From the NCBI RefSeq assembly GCF_008014745.1, contig NZ_VPFD01000004.1:183151-247150 (forward strand): 64,000 bases of DNA. Reading direction: 5' to 3'. Below are positions 53,194 through 62,574 of this stretch, piece after piece. Position 1 is the first letter of the stretch. Every line of letters begins with the position of its first letter. Position numbers and translations under genes: made by a program. Source of the stretch: Massilia arenae (lineage in GTDB: Bacteria; Pseudomonadota; Gammaproteobacteria; Burkholderiales; Burkholderiaceae_D). Below the pieces are notes generated by a model. It was given only the letters and a program-made list of their open reading frames with translations, did no database searches and was not told the DNA's origin.

Positions 53194-53832
53194 ATGTCCG
53201 ATCTCCTGCAAACCTTGCAGTGGCGTTACGCTACAAAAAAAATGGATCCCACCAAGAAGGTCGCCAAAGAGAAGATCGACCGCATTCTCGAGGCGGTGCG
53301 CCTGACGGCCAGTTCCAGCGGACTGCAACAGTACGAGATGTTTGTGGTGACGAACGATGCTCTGCGTGAACAGATCAGGGCGCATGCCTGGAACCAGGCT
53401 CAGGTAACGGACGCCTCGCATCTGCTCGTGTTTGCCGCGTGGGATAACTATACGGCTGAGCGCATCAACGCGATGTTTGATCTGGTGAACGCCGAGCGCG
53501 GCATCAGGAACGAAGGTTGGGAAGCCTACCGCCAGCAACTGCTGTCGACGTATCCTCAACGCGACGCCCAGACCAATTTTGAACACGCCGCGCGCCAGGC
53601 TTACATCGGCCTCGGCAGTGCGCTGATTGCCGCAGCCGAGGAAAAGGTAGACGCCACGCCGATGGAAGGGTTCGATCCTGCCAAGGTCGATGAGATCCTG
53701 AAACTACGCGAGCGGGGATTGCGTTCGGTGATCCTCTTGCCTGTAGGCTATCGTGCGGATGAAGGCGATTGGCTCGTCGACCTGAAAAAAGTACGTCGCC
53801 CGTTATCGCAGTTCGTCACCGAAGTGGCGTAG
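53194..53832 (+). CDS. NfsB-like NAD(P)H-dependent nitroreductase
   Basis: A 212-residue FMN enzyme. LQWRYATKKMDPTKKVAKEK and RLTASSSGLQQYEMFVVTND near 30-50 form the FMN-binding region; the C-terminal LRSVILLPVGYRADEGDWL completes it. Length and motifs fit NfsB/dihydropteridine reductase relatives. Such enzymes reduce nitroaromatics and quinones. RBS AGAAGGA precedes the ATG. Monocistronic and convergent with the cyclase gene. Confidence 0.87.
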   Translation: MSDLLQTLQWRYATKKMDPTKKVAKEKIDRILEAVRLTASSSGLQQYEMFVVTNDALREQIRAHAWNQAQVTDASHLLVFAAWDNYTAERINAMFDLVNAERGIRNEGWEAYRQQLLSTYPQRDAQTNFEHAARQAYIGLGSALIAAAEEKVDATPMEGFDPAKVDEILKLRERGLRSVILLPVGYRADEGDWLVDLKKVRRPLSQFVTEVA

Positions 53833-53842
53833 GCAACCAGAC

Positions 53843-55015
53843 TCACATCAAGGCCAGGTCTGACCTCGTGACCAGCGTGCAGCCGCGCCCCTGCGCCTTG
53901 GCCCGGTACAGGGCGACGTCGGCACGTTGCAGCAGGATGTCGATGCTGTCGCTGTCATGGATGGGCATGTCGACACCGGCACTGTACGACAGCGCGAATC
54001 CCAGCGCCGGCTGCGAGTGCTGCGCCAGCCACTCGCGCAGGCGTGCGTCGTACGCCATGATCGCAGCGCAGTTGGCGCCGTTGAGCAGTACGCAGAACTC
54101 TTCTCCGCCGTACCGGCAGCAGGTGTCGCCAGCACGGCTGACGGCGCGCAAGCCTGCCGCGAACAATTGCAGCGCGCGGTCGCCCAAGGCATGGCCGTGC
54201 AGATCGTTGATCTGCTTGAAATGGTCGAGGTCAAGAAGCAGCACGCCGATCGGCTGCCGGTAGCGTACGCTGTTGGCCAGGTCGGCGCTGGCCTGTTTCA
54301 GCCAGGCCCGGCGGTTCAGGACGCCGGTCAGGCCGTCGATCGTGGCCAGCCTTTCGAGGTCGCGGGCAGCCTCGTCGCGGTGCGCCAGCAGGATGGCGGC
54401 CATCGACAGCACCAGCATCGAGTTCGATGACAGGGCGAATATCTGGTTGACCAGGTAAGGCCCGAAGAAGTTCGGAAACTCGTCGGTGTAGAACGCACCC
54501 AGCACGGCGCGGCAGGCCAGTACCGCCATTTGGACCGACAGGCAGATGACCAGCAGCCAGCGCCAGCGTCCGACCGCCAACCGCGGCGGCCGGCACAGTG
54601 TGACCACGACCGTGGCGATCTGCAGGGCCAGCAGGCCGTTGGCCCAGCCCACGCGAAACGCGTAGTCGGAAAAGCCGATGCCATAGCCGGCAGTCATCAC
54701 GACAGCGATGGCGGCGGGCAGGCGCACGCTGGCATCGCGCCCGCACCAGAGCTGGAAGGCCATTGCATTGAACACCATGCCGCTCGACACGCAGGCCATC
54801 GCCAGCGTCGACAGCAGGTGGTCGGCCCAACCTCCCTGTGGGAAAGCGCTCGAGGCGATCAGGCTCAACCAGCCGGCGGTCTGCAGGATGATCCCGGCCT
54901 GTGCGCAGCGCGCCGCACGGTTCACCCGGCCCATGAAGTAGGGCAGCGTCACCGATATGATCGCCAGATTGAGTGTCATGGCGATGAACAGGGAGGGGAC
55001 GTCAATTTTCAGCAA
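53843..55015 (-). CDS. Membrane-anchored diguanylate cyclase (GGDEF)
   Basis: A 390-residue protein. About six to seven hydrophobic segments (residues 5-215) form an uncharacterised membrane sensor. The GGDEF domain (about 220-385) begins ATIDGLTGVLNRRAW and has the catalytic RYGGEEFCVLL, a GGEEF variant that normally remains active, followed by YSAGVDMPIHDSD and ADVALYRAKAQGRG. An RxxD inhibitory site is not obvious five residues before GGEEF (RAGDTCCRYGGEEF has RAGD further upstream). It makes cyclic di-GMP. Confidence 0.88.
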   Translation of the reverse strand: MLKIDVPSLFIAMTLNLAIISVTLPYFMGRVNRAARCAQAGIILQTAGWLSLIASSAFPQGGWADHLLSTLAMACVSSGMVFNAMAFQLWCGRDASVRLPAAIAVVMTAGYGIGFSDYAFRVGWANGLLALQIATVVVTLCRPPRLAVGRWRWLLVICLSVQMAVLACRAVLGAFYTDEFPNFFGPYLVNQIFALSSNSMLVLSMAAILLAHRDEAARDLERLATIDGLTGVLNRRAWLKQASADLANSVRYRQPIGVLLLDLDHFKQINDLHGHALGDRALQLFAAGLRAVSRAGDTCCRYGGEEFCVLLNGANCAAIMAYDARLREWLAQHSQPALGFALSYSAGVDMPIHDSDSIDILLQRADVALYRAKAQGRGCTLVTRSDLALM

Positions 55016-55220
55016 TGACTCTACTCTCGAAAAAAGCCGTGAAGCGCAGCACCGCCGCTCTCTGCCCCAACTGGTCCTCGTGTCGGGGCGGGGCGGGTAG
55101 GGCGCGGTGCGGGAACGGATGGGATGCCGGTGTGGCCGATCGTCACATGGCCAATGCCGCCAATGCGAGGTCTGGAAACAAAAACAGCGGAATTATATCC
55201 GCTGTTTTAAAGAAACTTTG

Positions 55221-55297
55221 TGGTCGGGGTGAGAGGATTCGAACCTCCGGCCTCTACGTCCCGAACGTAGCGCTCTACCGGGCTAAGCTACACCCCG
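55221..55297 (-). tRNA. tRNA-Pro (anticodon CGG)
   Basis: A 77-base cloverleaf on the minus strand: acceptor CGGGGTG/CACCCCG, anticodon stem CTACG/CGTAG with loop TTCGGGA (anticodon CGG), and T-loop GTTCGAATC. The CCA end is encoded. It stands alone between the cyclase and ispB genes. Confidence 0.97.
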
Positions 55298-55349
55298 ACG
55301 GTTTGGGGTGTACATACAATGCCCCGGGAAGGCATTACTATAAAATCAC

Positions 55350-56339
55350 TTAATGGTTCCTGTCAACAGCGAAACGGCTGAGCTGGAGCAGGCTATCTTT
55401 GAAGATATTGTTAGGCAAATCCGCGATCGCATTCGACGCGCGGCGGGCCGCTTCTTCCGCTTGTTTGCGGGTGTAATCCAGCGCACCGCTCGACGTCACC
55501 GCCGCCAGCACCGCATCGAATTGCTGTTCATCACCCTGCTCGATGCAATTGCGCACCAGCTCGCGCTGCTCCGGCGTGCCATGTTCCATCAGCCAGATCA
55601 GCGGCAAGGTAGGCTTGCCTTCGCGCAGGTCGTCGCCCAGGTTCTTGCCGATCTCGGCAGCGTCGCCCGCGTAGTCGAGCACGTCGTCGATCAACTGGAA
55701 GGCCGTGCCCAGCGAGCGGCCGTACTCGCCGGCTGCGGCGATCTGCTCGTCGTTGGCGCCGGCTACCAATGCACCCAGCTCGGCCGCCGCTTCGAACAGC
55801 TTGGCGGTCTTGGAGCGGATTACCAGCAGGTAGGCCGCTTCGGTCACGTCCGGGTCGTGCATGTTCAGCAGCTGCAGCACTTCGCCCTCGGCGATCACAT
55901 TGGTGGCGTCGGACAGGATCTGCATCACGCGCATATTGTTCAGGCCGACCATCATCTGGAACGAGCGCGAGTACAGGAAGTCGCCCACCAGCACCGAGGC
56001 GGCATTGCCGAACAGGGCGTTGGCGGTCTGGCGGCCGCGGCGCATCGAGGATTCGTCGACCACGTCGTCGTGCAGCAGGGTCGCGGTGTGGATGAACTCG
56101 ACCACGGCGGCCAGCTCATGGTGGGCCGTGCCGCGGTAGCCGTAGGCATTGGCCAGCAGCAGCACCAGCACTGGACGGATACGCTTGCCGCCCGCGCTGA
56201 TGATGTACTCGGCGATCTGGTTCACCAGGGTGACGTCGGAATGCAGCCGCTGGCGGATCACCGTGTTGACGGCCTCCATGTCTGGGGCGATCGACTGGAC
56301 GATGGAGTTCTGTTGGGCGTGTTGAGTGGCGGCTGACAA
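55350..56339 (-). CDS. ispB: Octaprenyl diphosphate synthase IspB
   Basis: A 329-residue long-chain trans-prenyltransferase making the ubiquinone side chain. First Asp-rich motif LLHDDVVDESSMRRGR near 90, second FQLIDDVLDYAGD near 215, and GGKRIRPVLVLLLANAYGYR near 50. The residues two and five before the first motif are small, as expected for long products. The start is a TTG at 56339 with AGGT upstream; an ATG at 56279 (MEAVNTVIRQRL) is the alternative. It is divergent from rplU. Confidence 0.93.
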   Translation of the reverse strand: MSAATQHAQQNSIVQSIAPDMEAVNTVIRQRLHSDVTLVNQIAEYIISAGGKRIRPVLVLLLANAYGYRGTAHHELAAVVEFIHTATLLHDDVVDESSMRRGRQTANALFGNAASVLVGDFLYSRSFQMMVGLNNMRVMQILSDATNVIAEGEVLQLLNMHDPDVTEAAYLLVIRSKTAKLFEAAAELGALVAGANDEQIAAAGEYGRSLGTAFQLIDDVLDYAGDAAEIGKNLGDDLREGKPTLPLIWLMEHGTPEQRELVRNCIEQGDEQQFDAVLAAVTSSGALDYTRKQAEEAARRASNAIADLPNNIFKDSLLQLSRFAVDRNH

Positions 56340-56503
56340 GGCTGACCTGCGAAGACGTGGGTTGACTATAAGAGTGCCGCGATTATACGGTATGCAAGGG
56401 GTATCCGTCCTGCCAGCAGGGTAGAGCCCGCCTTAGGGAAGTCCCCCGAACGCCTGCGCGGCGTTGGCGGCTTGCCACGTACTGAAGAGATCGTTAGTCG
56501 CTT

Positions 56504-56532
56504 TTGACGCATCACGGCAATTTATGTATAAT
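56504..56532 (+). promoter_or_regulatory. Strong sigma-70 promoter of rplU-rpmA
   Basis: TTGACG, exactly 17 bases, TATAAT. It is the best housekeeping promoter in the window, about 92 bases before the L21 start. Confidence 0.9.
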
Positions 56533-56623
56533 CCCCTGTTCCCCGGCTTACGAACAGTCCAGCGCACTTGCGCGGGGCTCTGTTGCTGGCGGATTCTTTT
56601 AACATTTGATGAGGTTTCAAATC

Positions 56624-56935
56624 ATGTACGCGGTCATAAAAACCGGTGGCAAGCAATACAAAGTTGTCGCTGGTGAAAAACTTAAAGTAGAACAGATACC
56701 GGCAGACATTGGTTCCGAACTCACGATCGATCAGGTCCTCGCCCTCGGCGAAGGCGAAAGCATCAAGTTTGGTGCTCCTCTGGTCGAAGGTGCAACGGTG
56801 CTGGTGAAAGTGGTTTCGCAGGGTCGCCACGACAAAGTGCGTATCTTCAAGATGCGTCGTCGTAAGCACTACCAGAAGCGTCAAGGCCATCGCCAGAACT
56901 TCACCGAAATCCAGATCGTTTCGATCAACGGCTAA
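56624..56935 (+). CDS. rplU: 50S ribosomal protein L21
   Basis: The 103-residue L21 begins [20 protein letters not shown] and ends [15 protein letters not shown], with the basic [15 protein letters not shown] 23S rRNA-binding loop. The start at 56624 matches the universal N-terminus; six earlier in-frame codons belong to the leader. First gene of rplU-rpmA. Confidence 0.98.
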   Translation: MYAVIKTGGKQYKVVAGEKLKVEQIPADIGSELTIDQVLALGEGESIKFGAPLVEGATVLVKVVSQGRHDKVRIFKMRRRKHYQKRQGHRQNFTEIQIVSING

Positions 56936-56977
56936 TCGCCGTTCCGGTTCCCAGCATAGTCATCAAGGAGTAATTAA

Positions 56978-57250
56978 ATGGCACACAAAAAAGGCGGCGG
57001 TACTACCCGCAACGGCCGTGACTCAGAAAGCAAACGCCTTGGCGTGAAAGTCTACGGCGGCCAGGCGATCAACGCCGGCGGCATCATCATCCGTCAACGC
57101 GGCACCCCAGTGCGCGCTGGCACCAACGTCGGCACCGGCAAGGATCACACCCTGTTCGCGCTGGTCGACGGTACCGTCAAGTTCGTCAAGCAAGGCGTGG
57201 GCTCGAAGCAGTTCGTGACCGTCGTTGCTAACGAAGCAGTCGCAGCGTAA
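56978..57250 (+). CDS. rpmA: 50S ribosomal protein L27
   Basis: The 90-residue L27 begins [20 protein letters not shown], with the flexible N-terminal tail reaching the peptidyl-transferase centre. [20 protein letters not shown] follows. RBS AAGGAG precedes the ATG. It lies 42 bases after rplU. Confidence 0.98.
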   Translation: MAHKKGGGTTRNGRDSESKRLGVKVYGGQAINAGGIIIRQRGTPVRAGTNVGTGKDHTLFALVDGTVKFVKQGVGSKQFVTVVANEAVAA

Positions 57251-57264
57251 TTTACTACGCACTC

Positions 57265-57288
57265 GCGCCGCATCAGCGGCGCTTCTTT
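57265..57288 (+). terminator. Terminator after rpmA (first hairpin)
   Basis: Perfect 7-bp stem GCGCCGC/GCGGCGC with loop ATCA, followed by TTCTTT, 14 bases past the rpmA stop. Confidence 0.7.
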
Positions 57289-57311
57289 GCAAGGCGCAAG
57301 CCTTCCATCGA

Positions 57312-57346
57312 AAGGCTCTGCCCACGGTAGGGCCTTTTTAGTTTTT
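57312..57346 (+). terminator. Second terminator before obgE
   Basis: 8-bp stem AAGGCTCT/AGGGCCTT (one G.T pair), followed by T-rich TTTAGTTTTT, ending 15 bases before the obgE ATG. With the first hairpin it would limit readthrough from the ribosomal protein genes into obgE. Confidence 0.65.
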
Positions 57347-57360
57347 AAGCGGTCACAATC

Positions 57361-58473
57361 ATGAAGTTTATTGACGAAGCAAGAATTGAAGTCATCGCTG
57401 GCGACGGCGGCAACGGGTGCGCCTCGTTCCGTCGCGAGAAGTTCCGCCCATTCGGCGGTCCGGACGGCGGCGACGGCGGCAAGGGCAGCTCGATCTACGT
57501 GGTTGCCGACCGCAATGTGAACACCCTGGTCGACTTCCGTTACTCGAAAGTCCACACCGGCAAGCATGGCGAACCGGGCCGCGGCTCCGATTGCTATGGC
57601 AAGGGCGCCGAAGACATCACCATCCGTATGCCGGTCGGCACGCTGATCGTCGATGACCTCAACGGCGAGATCGTCGCCGACCTGACCGAGCACGGCCAGT
57701 CCGAATTGCTGGCCAAGGGCGGCGAGGGCGGTTGGGGCAATATCCATTTCAAGACCTCGACCAACCGCGCACCGCGCCAGAAGACCGAAGGCAAGGAAGG
57801 CGAACGTCGTACACTGCGCCTCGAACTGAAAGTGCTGGCCGACGTGGGCCTCTTGGGCATGCCGAATGCCGGCAAGTCCACCTTCATCACGGCCGTGTCG
57901 AACGCCAAGCCGAAGATCGCCGACTATCCGTTCACCACCCTGCACCCGAACCTGGGCGTGGTGCGCGTGTCGCACGAAAAGAGCTTCGTGATCGCCGATA
58001 TTCCGGGCCTGATCGAAGGCGCGTCCGAAGGCGCCGGCCTGGGTCACCAGTTCCTGCGCCACCTGCAGCGTACCGGTTTGCTGCTGCACATCGTCGACCT
58101 GTCCTCGTTCGACGACAAGGTCGATGCGGTCAAGGAAGCCAAGGCCCTGATCAAGGAACTCGAAAAGTACGACGAAGAACTGCTCAACAAGCCGCGCTGG
58201 CTGGTGTTGAACAAGCTCGACGTGCTCGACGATGCCGAGCGCAAGAAGCGCGTCAAGGACATGATCAAGCGCCTGGCCTGGAAGGGCCCCGTGTTCGAGA
58301 TCTCGGCCCTGAACCGCGAAGGCTGCCAGGACCTGATCAATGCGATCTACCTGCACCTCGAAGAAAAGCGCCATTCCGAGCAGCGCGCCGAAGAAACCTC
58401 GATGACCGAGGAAGCGCGTGGCATCTCGTCGATCGATCCGGACGATCCACGTTTCAAGATCATCGAAGACTGA
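57361..58473 (+). CDS. obgE: GTPase ObgE/CgtA
   Basis: A 370-residue ribosome-assembly and stress GTPase. Residues 1-158 are the Gly-rich Obg fold ([29 protein letters not shown] turns). The G domain (160-335) has the P-loop [19 protein letters not shown] switch II and NKLD. A short acidic C-terminal tail follows. Essential in most bacteria. Standard neighbour of rpmA. Confidence 0.98.
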   Translation: MKFIDEARIEVIAGDGGNGCASFRREKFRPFGGPDGGDGGKGSSIYVVADRNVNTLVDFRYSKVHTGKHGEPGRGSDCYGKGAEDITIRMPVGTLIVDDLNGEIVADLTEHGQSELLAKGGEGGWGNIHFKTSTNRAPRQKTEGKEGERRTLRLELKVLADVGLLGMPNAGKSTFITAVSNAKPKIADYPFTTLHPNLGVVRVSHEKSFVIADIPGLIEGASEGAGLGHQFLRHLQRTGLLLHIVDLSSFDDKVDAVKEAKALIKELEKYDEELLNKPRWLVLNKLDVLDDAERKKRVKDMIKRLAWKGPVFEISALNREGCQDLINAIYLHLEEKRHSEQRAEETSMTEEARGISSIDPDDPRFKIIED

Positions 58474-58475
58474 AC

Positions 58476-58895
58476 TTGAGCGCGAGCGCTACTCAGACCA
58501 CCATCTGGTCGCGCGCCTGGCTGCGCGGCCAGCTGCTGCAATTGGTCGCCACCGCAAGTTCACTGGCCGCGCTCGCGGCCATGCTCGATCCCGACCGCAT
58601 CGCGGCCGTGATGGGCCTGTTTCTCGTCGGCGTGAACGGCTACAGCCAGTTCTACGCCATCTACGTCGGCATCCGCCTCGCTACCGCGGGGTTGGCGCTG
58701 TTGGCGGCCAGGCAGGGCGACCAGCCCATCCTCGGCGACCTTACTGCCCTGTTCCTCCTGGCCCAGCCGGCCGGCCGCCTCGTCGCGGCTTTTGCGATCG
58801 GCTTGCCCACGGGGGTATTATTAGTCGTCTGCGCGGTTGAACTGCTGGCAGGACTTTCCCTGCTCGCGTTGCGACCGCGGGTAGCTAACAGTTAG
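58476..58895 (+). CDS. Small membrane protein, DUF4345-like
   Basis: A 139-residue protein with about four membrane segments. The pattern of GLFLVGVNGYSQFYAIYVGI followed by ATAGLALLAAR and the C-terminal GVLLVVCAVELLAGLSLLAL resembles DUF4345. The start codon appears to be TTG at 58476, two bases past the obgE stop; no nearer ATG lies in the first 30 codons. Probably cotranscribed with obgE. Function unknown. Confidence 0.65.
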   Translation: MSASATQTTIWSRAWLRGQLLQLVATASSLAALAAMLDPDRIAAVMGLFLVGVNGYSQFYAIYVGIRLATAGLALLAARQGDQPILGDLTALFLLAQPAGRLVAAFAIGLPTGVLLVVCAVELLAGLSLLALRPRVANS

Positions 58896-59081
58896 CTGGA
58901 ACTCGTTTAGATTCGTGTGGTCACACATTGCGGCGGTGAGTTCCACCGTGACTGCCTGTGGAGGGGAAGGCGCTGGCCTGCCAAGCAGGATGAAACCGGC
59001 CCCGACGAAGCAGGAATCTAACAGTGAAGCTAACGTAAGTTAGTTTTATGTAAGTTTAGAAGAACGGAAGATCCTGTCGCC
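58896..59081 (+). other. Non-coding, structure-rich region upstream of proB
   Basis: No ORF with support. Contains CGGTG-AGTTC-CACCG inside a wider GGTCAC/GTGAC pair, a CCTGC-CAA-GCAGG hairpin within GGCC/GGCC, and at its right end a CTAAC-GTAA-GTTAG hairpin followed by TTTT. An AGCTAAC-A-GTTAGCT palindrome (58883-58897) marks the left edge. A structured leader or small RNA is possible; identity not established. Confidence 0.4.
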
Positions 59082-60200
59082 ATGAATAGCGTACTCCAGA
59101 ACGCTTCGCGCATCATCGTCAAGGTCGGCTCCTCCCTCGTCACCGACGAGGGAAGGGGCCTCGACCATACCGCCATCGCCCGCTGGGCAGCCCAGATCGC
59201 CGCATTGCGCGCGCTCGGCAAGGACGTCGTCCTGGTCAGTTCGGGCGCCATCGCCGAGGGCATGCTGCGCCTCGGTTTCGGCAAGCGCCCGACCGACATC
59301 CATGAATTGCAGGCCTGCGCCGCCTGCGGCCAGATGGGCCTGGCTCAGATCTATGAGACCAGCTTCAGCGCCCACGGCGTCAAGACCGCGCAGGTACTGC
59401 TGACCCACGCCGACCTGGCCGACCGCGAACGCTACCTCAATGCGCGCTCGACGCTGACCACCTTGCTGCGCCTGAACGTGGTCCCGATCATCAACGAGAA
59501 CGACACCGTCGTCACCGACGAGATCAAGTTCGGCGACAACGACACGCTCGGCGCCCTGGTCGCCAACCTGATCGAGGCCGATGCGCTGGTCATCCTCACC
59601 GACCAGCCCGGGCTGTACTCGAGCGACCCGCGCAAGGATCCGAACGCGCAGCTGATCGAGCAGGCCCAGGCCGGCGACGTGGCCCTGGAGGCGATGGCCG
59701 GCGGCGCCGGCAGCAGCATCGGCCGTGGCGGCATGCTGACCAAGGTGCTGGCCGCCAAGCGCGCGGCGCGCTCCGGCGCCCATACCGTGATCGCCTGGGG
59801 CCGTGAGCCGGACGTGCTCACGCGCCTGGCCGGCGGCGAATCGATCGGCACCCAATTGCTGGCCGCCACCGGCCGCCTGACGGCGCGCCGCCAGTGGATG
59901 GTCGACCACCTGCACACCACGGGAGAAGTCGTGATCGACGCCGGCGCTGCGCTCAAGCTGACCAAAGAGGGCAAGTCGCTGTTGCCGATCGGCGTGCTGG
60001 CCGTGAACGGCGAGTTCGGCCGCGGCCAGGTGATCACCTGCGTCGACGAAGCCGGCAAGCCGCTGGCGCGCGGGCTGACCAACTATGCCAGTAGCGAGGT
60101 GCGGCGCATCATGCGTCATTCCTCGACCGAGATCGAGCGTATCCTGGGCTTTGTCGAAGGTCCGGAGCTGGTGCATCGCGATAATATGGTGTTGCTGTAA
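59082..60200 (+). CDS. proB: Glutamate 5-kinase ProB
   Basis: A 372-residue first enzyme of proline synthesis. The amino-acid kinase domain (1-260) shows [58 protein letters not shown] and [21 protein letters not shown]-terminal PUA domain (about 280-365) ends the protein, as in most bacterial ProB. Followed by a strong terminator, so it is a transcript end. Confidence 0.97.
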   Translation: MNSVLQNASRIIVKVGSSLVTDEGRGLDHTAIARWAAQIAALRALGKDVVLVSSGAIAEGMLRLGFGKRPTDIHELQACAACGQMGLAQIYETSFSAHGVKTAQVLLTHADLADRERYLNARSTLTTLLRLNVVPIINENDTVVTDEIKFGDNDTLGALVANLIEADALVILTDQPGLYSSDPRKDPNAQLIEQAQAGDVALEAMAGGAGSSIGRGGMLTKVLAAKRAARSGAHTVIAWGREPDVLTRLAGGESIGTQLLAATGRLTARRQWMVDHLHTTGEVVIDAGAALKLTKEGKSLLPIGVLAVNGEFGRGQVITCVDEAGKPLARGLTNYASSEVRRIMRHSSTEIERILGFVEGPELVHRDNMVLL

Positions 60201-60235
60201 GGGGTGAGCGCTCGCTTGCCGTGACAATGTGATCA

Positions 60236-60270
60236 GGCGCGCTTTCGTTGGAAAGTGCGCCGTTTTTTTT
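60236..60270 (+). terminator. Strong intrinsic terminator of proB
   Basis: Stem GGCGCGCTTTC/GAAAGTGCGCC (one G.T pair, loop GTTG), followed by a run of eight T at 60263-60270. Confidence 0.9.
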
Positions 60271-60280
60271 GAAAGACGCT

Positions 60281-60637
60281 ATGCCGAACTCTCCCCTCGC
60301 CGTGGTCCAGGCTCAGCTCGACGCCTATAACGCCAAAGACCTCGATGCCCTGATGGCCACCTATGCGCCGGATGCGCAGCAATTCGCGCTGCACGGCGAG
60401 CTACTTGCCCAGGGGCACGACCAGATCCGCCCGCGCTACGAGATGCGCTTCGCCGAACCCGACCTGCACGCGCGCCTGCTGTCGCGCACGGTGCTCGGCA
60501 ACTTCGTCACCGACCTGGAAATCGTCACCCGCAATTTCCCCGAAGGGAGGGGCACGGTCGAGATGCTGTGCGTGTACAAGGTGGTCGAGGGGCGCATCGT
60601 GCGCGCCTCGTTCGCCACCGGCGAAACCCGGGTTTAA
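60281..60637 (+). CDS. SnoaL/NTF2-like fold protein
   Basis: A 118-residue protein. VVQAQLDAYNAKDLDALMAT with YAPDAQQFALHG and the closing LCVYKVVEGRIVRASFAT fit the SnoaL-like NTF2 fold, a common small-molecule binding or isomerase scaffold. I chose the ATG at 60281, since upstream codons are the proB terminator. No substrate can be named. Confidence 0.78.
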   Translation: MPNSPLAVVQAQLDAYNAKDLDALMATYAPDAQQFALHGELLAQGHDQIRPRYEMRFAEPDLHARLLSRTVLGNFVTDLEIVTRNFPEGRGTVEMLCVYKVVEGRIVRASFATGETRV

Positions 60638-60646
60638 GTTGCGGAA

Positions 60647-61330
60647 CTAAGTCGCCGCGTTGGCCGCGGCCACGGCCGGATCGAGCACGCCGGCCGGCGC
60701 CGGCGTCTTGTCCCTGAACTCGCACAGGTCGGCGATCAGGCAGTTCCAGCACTTGGGCTTGCGCGCCACGCAGGTGTAGCGGCCGTGCAGGATCAGCCAG
60801 TGGTGGGCATCGTGCAGGAAGTCCTTGGGCACGAATTTCAACAGCTTCTGCTCGACGATGTCGACGTTCTTGCCCGGCGCGATCCTGGTCCGGTTCGACA
60901 CGCGGAAGATGTGGGTGTCGACCGCCATGGTCGGCTCGCCGAAGGCGGTATTGAGCACCACGTTGGCGGTCTTGCGGCCGACGCCGGGCAATGCTTCCAG
61001 TGCTTCGCGCACGGGCGGCACTTCGCCGCCGTGCTGCTCGACCAGGATCTGGCAGGTCGCCATCACATTCTTCGCCTTGGTGTTGTACAGGCCGATGGTC
61101 GAGATATAGGTCTTGAGTTCGTCGATGCCGAGGTCGAGGATGGCCTGCGGCGTGTTCGCCACCGGGAACAGGCGGCGCATGGCCTTGTTGACGCCGACGT
61201 CGGTCGACTGGGCCGACAGCAGCACCGCGATCAGCAGTTCGAACGGCGTCGTGAACTCGAGTTCGGTGGTCGGTTTCGGATTGGCGGCGCGAAAGCGGGT
61301 GAAGATTTCCAGGCGTTTGGCGGGATTCAT
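60647..61330 (-). CDS. nth: Endonuclease III
   Basis: A 227-residue DNA glycosylase/AP lyase for oxidised pyrimidines. The helix-hairpin-helix is ALEALPGVGRKTANVVLNTA with the catalytic Lys; the catalytic Asp is in TMAVDTHIFRVSNR. The [4Fe-4S] cluster has C-x6-C-x2-C-x5-C in CVARKPKCWNCLIADLC. An extra Ala/Pro-rich tail of about 15 residues is present. It is next to rsxB, a common pairing. Confidence 0.97.
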   Translation of the reverse strand: MNPAKRLEIFTRFRAANPKPTTELEFTTPFELLIAVLLSAQSTDVGVNKAMRRLFPVANTPQAILDLGIDELKTYISTIGLYNTKAKNVMATCQILVEQHGGEVPPVREALEALPGVGRKTANVVLNTAFGEPTMAVDTHIFRVSNRTRIAPGKNVDIVEQKLLKFVPKDFLHDAHHWLILHGRYTCVARKPKCWNCLIADLCEFRDKTPAPAGVLDPAVAAANAAT

Positions 61331-61335
61331 CTGGG

Positions 61336-62013
61336 TCAGTTCTGTTCCTGGTTGCCGGCCGCCTTCAGGCGGGCGCGTTCCATGGCGGCGGCGATGATGG
61401 CGCGCTTGCGCTCCTTCTCGGCCAGTTCTTCCGGGGTGTTCGTCACTTCGGCGGTCACCGCGCGCATTTTTTCCACGGCCTTGGCGGCCAGGCGGGCATC
61501 GTTTTCCTCACGCTCGCGGCGCAGGCGCGCGTTGCGGAAGTCGTGGCGGTCGCGCGCGGCGTCGGCGTCCTGCTGGGTCCAGGCGTCCCAGCCGGTGCAC
61601 TCGCCGGTCACGGGGATCATTGCGATGCAGTCGACCGGGCAGGGCGCCACGCACAGGTCGCAGCCGGTGCACAGGCTCGGCAGGATGGTGTGCATCTGCT
61701 TGGCCGCGCCTAGGATCGCATCGACCGGGCAGGCCTGGATACACAGCGTACAGCCGATACACAGCGCCTCGTCGATGAAGGCGACCGGGCGCGGGCGCTC
61801 GAGGCCGTTGGCCGGATTGATCGGGATGACCTTGCGTCCGGTCGCGGCGGCCAGGCGGCGCACGCCTTCCATGCCGCCCGGCGGACACTGGTTGATTTCG
61901 GCCTCGCCGCTCGCCATTGCCTCGGCATACGGGCGACAGGCGGGATAGCCGCATTTGGTGCACTGGGTCTGCGGCAGCAGGTCTTCGAGCTGGTCGGCGA
62001 GGGATGTGGTCAC
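61336..62013 (-). CDS. rsxB: RnfB/RsxB-type ferredoxin
   Basis: A 225-residue iron-sulfur protein. [20 protein letters not shown] near 13 is the N-terminal Cys-rich domain; two 4Fe-4S ferredoxin motifs follow ([16 protein letters not shown] and [16 protein letters not shown]). The C-terminal 80 residues form a charged helix. It lacks the N-terminal membrane anchor of true RnfB, as is usual for this betaproteobacterial form beside nth. I chose the GTG at 62013; the frame is open to an ATG at 62115, but no homology is seen there. Confidence 0.87.
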   Translation of the reverse strand: MTTSLADQLEDLLPQTQCTKCGYPACRPYAEAMASGEAEINQCPPGGMEGVRRLAAATGRKVIPINPANGLERPRPVAFIDEALCIGCTLCIQACPVDAILGAAKQMHTILPSLCTGCDLCVAPCPVDCIAMIPVTGECTGWDAWTQQDADAARDRHDFRNARLRREREENDARLAAKAVEKMRAVTAEVTNTPEELAEKERKRAIIAAAMERARLKAAGNQEQN

Positions 62014-62199
62014 GAAAGGGCGCTGCTCGAATCTGATCAAGCCGACATTATCCGCCAAAACGGGCGTGGAGGCGATCAGGGCGGCCTTCAGGCGGACCCG
62101 GCAGTGCTCATCCATTCTCGTCCCTACGTGGGGGAGCGAACAGACGGCCTGCGTACCGCCCTGTTGTACTATCGGCTGACGCTGACCCCGGGGACTGAC

Positions 62200-62529
62200 A
62201 TGAACGAGTTGATTGCGCCGTTGCTCTTTGCCGCCATCTTTTCGGCAGGAGACGGCTTGCAGCAGCCGGGCGCCGCCAAGCCCGATGCCCGACCGGGCGC
62301 CGCGCAAGTGCAGCCGGCGCGCTACCGCAGCGTGGACGCGAATGGAGAACTGCGGCGCGGCGAGCGCCTGCCAGCGCGCTACCAGGCGCACCAGCACGTG
62401 GTCGAGGACTGGCGCGCATTGCGCCTGTCCAAGCCGCCGCGCGGGCACCAGTGGGTCGACGCGGGCGGGCGCTATGCGCTGGTGGCGATCGCGACTGGGC
62501 GGGTGGCGCAGGTGGTAGCGGTGCGCTGA
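62200..62529 (+). CDS. RcnB-family periplasmic protein
   Basis: A 109-residue exported protein. The N-terminal hydrophobic stretch [20 protein letters not shown] serves as signal. The RcnB domain (about 65-109) is seen in [20 protein letters not shown] and [15 protein letters not shown]. RcnB proteins take part in nickel/cobalt homeostasis in some species, but many paralogues have no known role. Confidence 0.78.
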   Translation: MNELIAPLLFAAIFSAGDGLQQPGAAKPDARPGAAQVQPARYRSVDANGELRRGERLPARYQAHQHVVEDWRALRLSKPPRGHQWVDAGGRYALVAIATGRVAQVVAVR

Positions 62530-62550
62530 GCTGCTGAGCTAACCGTAAAT

Positions 62551-62568
62551 TACGTCGTCCCCGCGAAG
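62551..62568. repeat. Half REP-like repeat interrupted by the IS element
   Basis: ACGTCGTCCCCGCGAAG matches the left part of the REP-like arm found at 33268 (ACGTCGTTCCCGCGGAG). It breaks off at the first base of the insertion sequence, in the loop of the inner dyad. The other half should lie beyond the window. Confidence 0.65.
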
Positions 62569-62574
62569 TGATGT

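Noticed and set aside
58900..59030. Cobalamin-riboswitch-like fragments (GGTGAGTTCC, GGGGAAGGCG, AGCAGGATGAAACC) upstream of proB
   Set aside because: The resemblance is partial, the B12 box is not intact, and no B12-related gene follows. Kept only as an unidentified structured region.
62014..62448. N-terminal extension of rsxB to 370 residues
   Set aside because: The added sequence crosses the RcnB-like gene on the opposite strand and has no resemblance to Rnf proteins.
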